This document shows positions 5,030 through 5,252 of a stretch of DNA of 5,252 nucleotides, one piece after another. The notes beneath the pieces are model-generated. The model did no database searches. It was not told where the DNA came from and worked only from the letters and a program-made list of their open reading frames with translations. A program made the translations under genes and the position numbers. Origin of the DNA: Polyangia bacterium (GTDB taxonomy: Bacteria > Myxococcota_A > Polyangia > Polyangiales > Polyangiaceae); contig JAUILJ010000638.1 of NCBI GenBank assembly GCA_030433055.1, positions 1 through 5,252 of the forward strand. The letters run 5' to 3'. Within the stretch, counting starts at the first letter, position 1. The number at the start of each line of letters is the position of its first letter.

Positions 5030-5252
5030 ATGCGCTTGCTTGCTTGGATCGCCTGCGTCGCGTTGCTCACCGCGGAGTGCAGCCTCAACCCCCAGCCTGA
5101 GCCACCGACCGCCGATGGTGGGAGTGGTGGCACGACCACGACGGGTGGCAACGGTGGCAGCTCGAACGGCGGGAGCGGCGGCAGCGGCGGCAGTGGTGGT
5201 TTTGGGGGCAACGGTGGCAGCAGCGGCTTCGGAGGCAATGGTGGCAGCGGTG
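5030..5252 (+). CDS. Probable lipoprotein with CSLNPQPEPP motif and Gly/Ser-rich region (3' end outside window)
   Basis: The 74 visible residues start with a short signal (R2, hydrophobic 3-14) leading to Cys17, followed by SLNPQPEPP (18-26), the same motif that follows Cys27 in the preceding gene. From residue 29 the chain is almost only Gly, Ser, Asn and Thr, with the nine-residue repeat GFGGNGGS(S/G) at 57-65 and 66-74 continuing toward the edge. The residue before Cys17 is Glu, which is a poor lipoprotein signal peptidase site, so lipidation is less certain than the shared motif suggests. ATG 5030 is chosen because an AGGG lies seven bases upstream and the signal begins there; an in-frame ATG at 5009 would add seven residues without a ribosome site. 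The Gly-rich part is probably a flexible linker to a domain beyond the window, or the body of a fibrous surface protein. The function is unknown. Confidence 0.7.
   Translation, partial: MRLLAWIACVALLTAECSLNPQPEPPTADGGSGGTTTTGGNGGSSNGGSGGSGGSGGFGGNGGSSGFGGNGGSG
5198..5251 (+). repeat. 27-base coding tandem repeat (nine residues, two copies seen)
   Basis: The unit encodes GFGGNGGSS (5198-5224) and then GFGGNGGSG (5225-5251). The copies differ at four synonymous third positions (Gly, Phe, Gly and Asn codons) and in the final codon, so this is not a fresh slippage product. The array may continue past the window end. Confidence 0.6.

Noticed and set aside
4873..5238. A Pro/Leu-rich open frame on the - strand
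   Set aside because: Its PPLPP repeats are the complement of the Gly/Ser codons of the + strand lipoprotein-like gene, which has a signal sequence and a shared motif.

Overview
The window is GC-rich and carries marks typical of a large-genome myxobacterium (Myxococcota, probably Polyangiales): a eukaryote-like Ser/Thr kinase with a PEGA-type C-terminal domain, a very cysteine-rich exported protein, and lipoprotein-like proteins with Gly/Ser and Asp/Gly/Ala low-complexity tails. This placement rests on protein style and not on a marker gene, so treat it as likely rather than proven. No rRNA, tRNA, CRISPR array, insertion sequence or integrase was found.

Layout. 2-433 (+) is the C-terminal part of a protein with 22 Cys in 143 residues. 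It converges on 567-2366 (-), a membrane-anchored protein kinase; the 133-base gap holds a strong GC hairpin with a TTCG loop (461-497). A 301-base divergent region (2367-2667) separates the kinase from a two-gene unit on the + strand. The first gene, 2668-3534, is built like a type I-beta DAHP synthase (the first enzyme of the shikimate pathway) but is shortened and seems to lack every metal ligand. The second, 3531-4373, is an apparently intact TyrA-type prephenate/arogenate dehydrogenase whose start overlaps the upstream stop (ATGA). Two lipoprotein-like genes follow (4440-4871, and 5030 running off the window end). They are unlike each other except for an export signal and an identical Cys-[Gly/Ser]-Leu-Asn-Pro-Gln-Pro-Glu-Pro-Pro motif.

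How the genes fit together. The strongest observation is the coupled pair. A DAHP-synthase-like protein keeps the small N-terminal domain that senses aromatic amino acids in its relatives, yet has lost catalytic residues, and it is made together with a short TyrA that has no regulatory (ACT) domain of its own. I infer, without proof, that the dead synthase may be a regulatory subunit for tyrosine synthesis or for a true DAHP synthase elsewhere. The kinase, the Cys-rich protein and the lipoproteins show no evident functional link to this pair.
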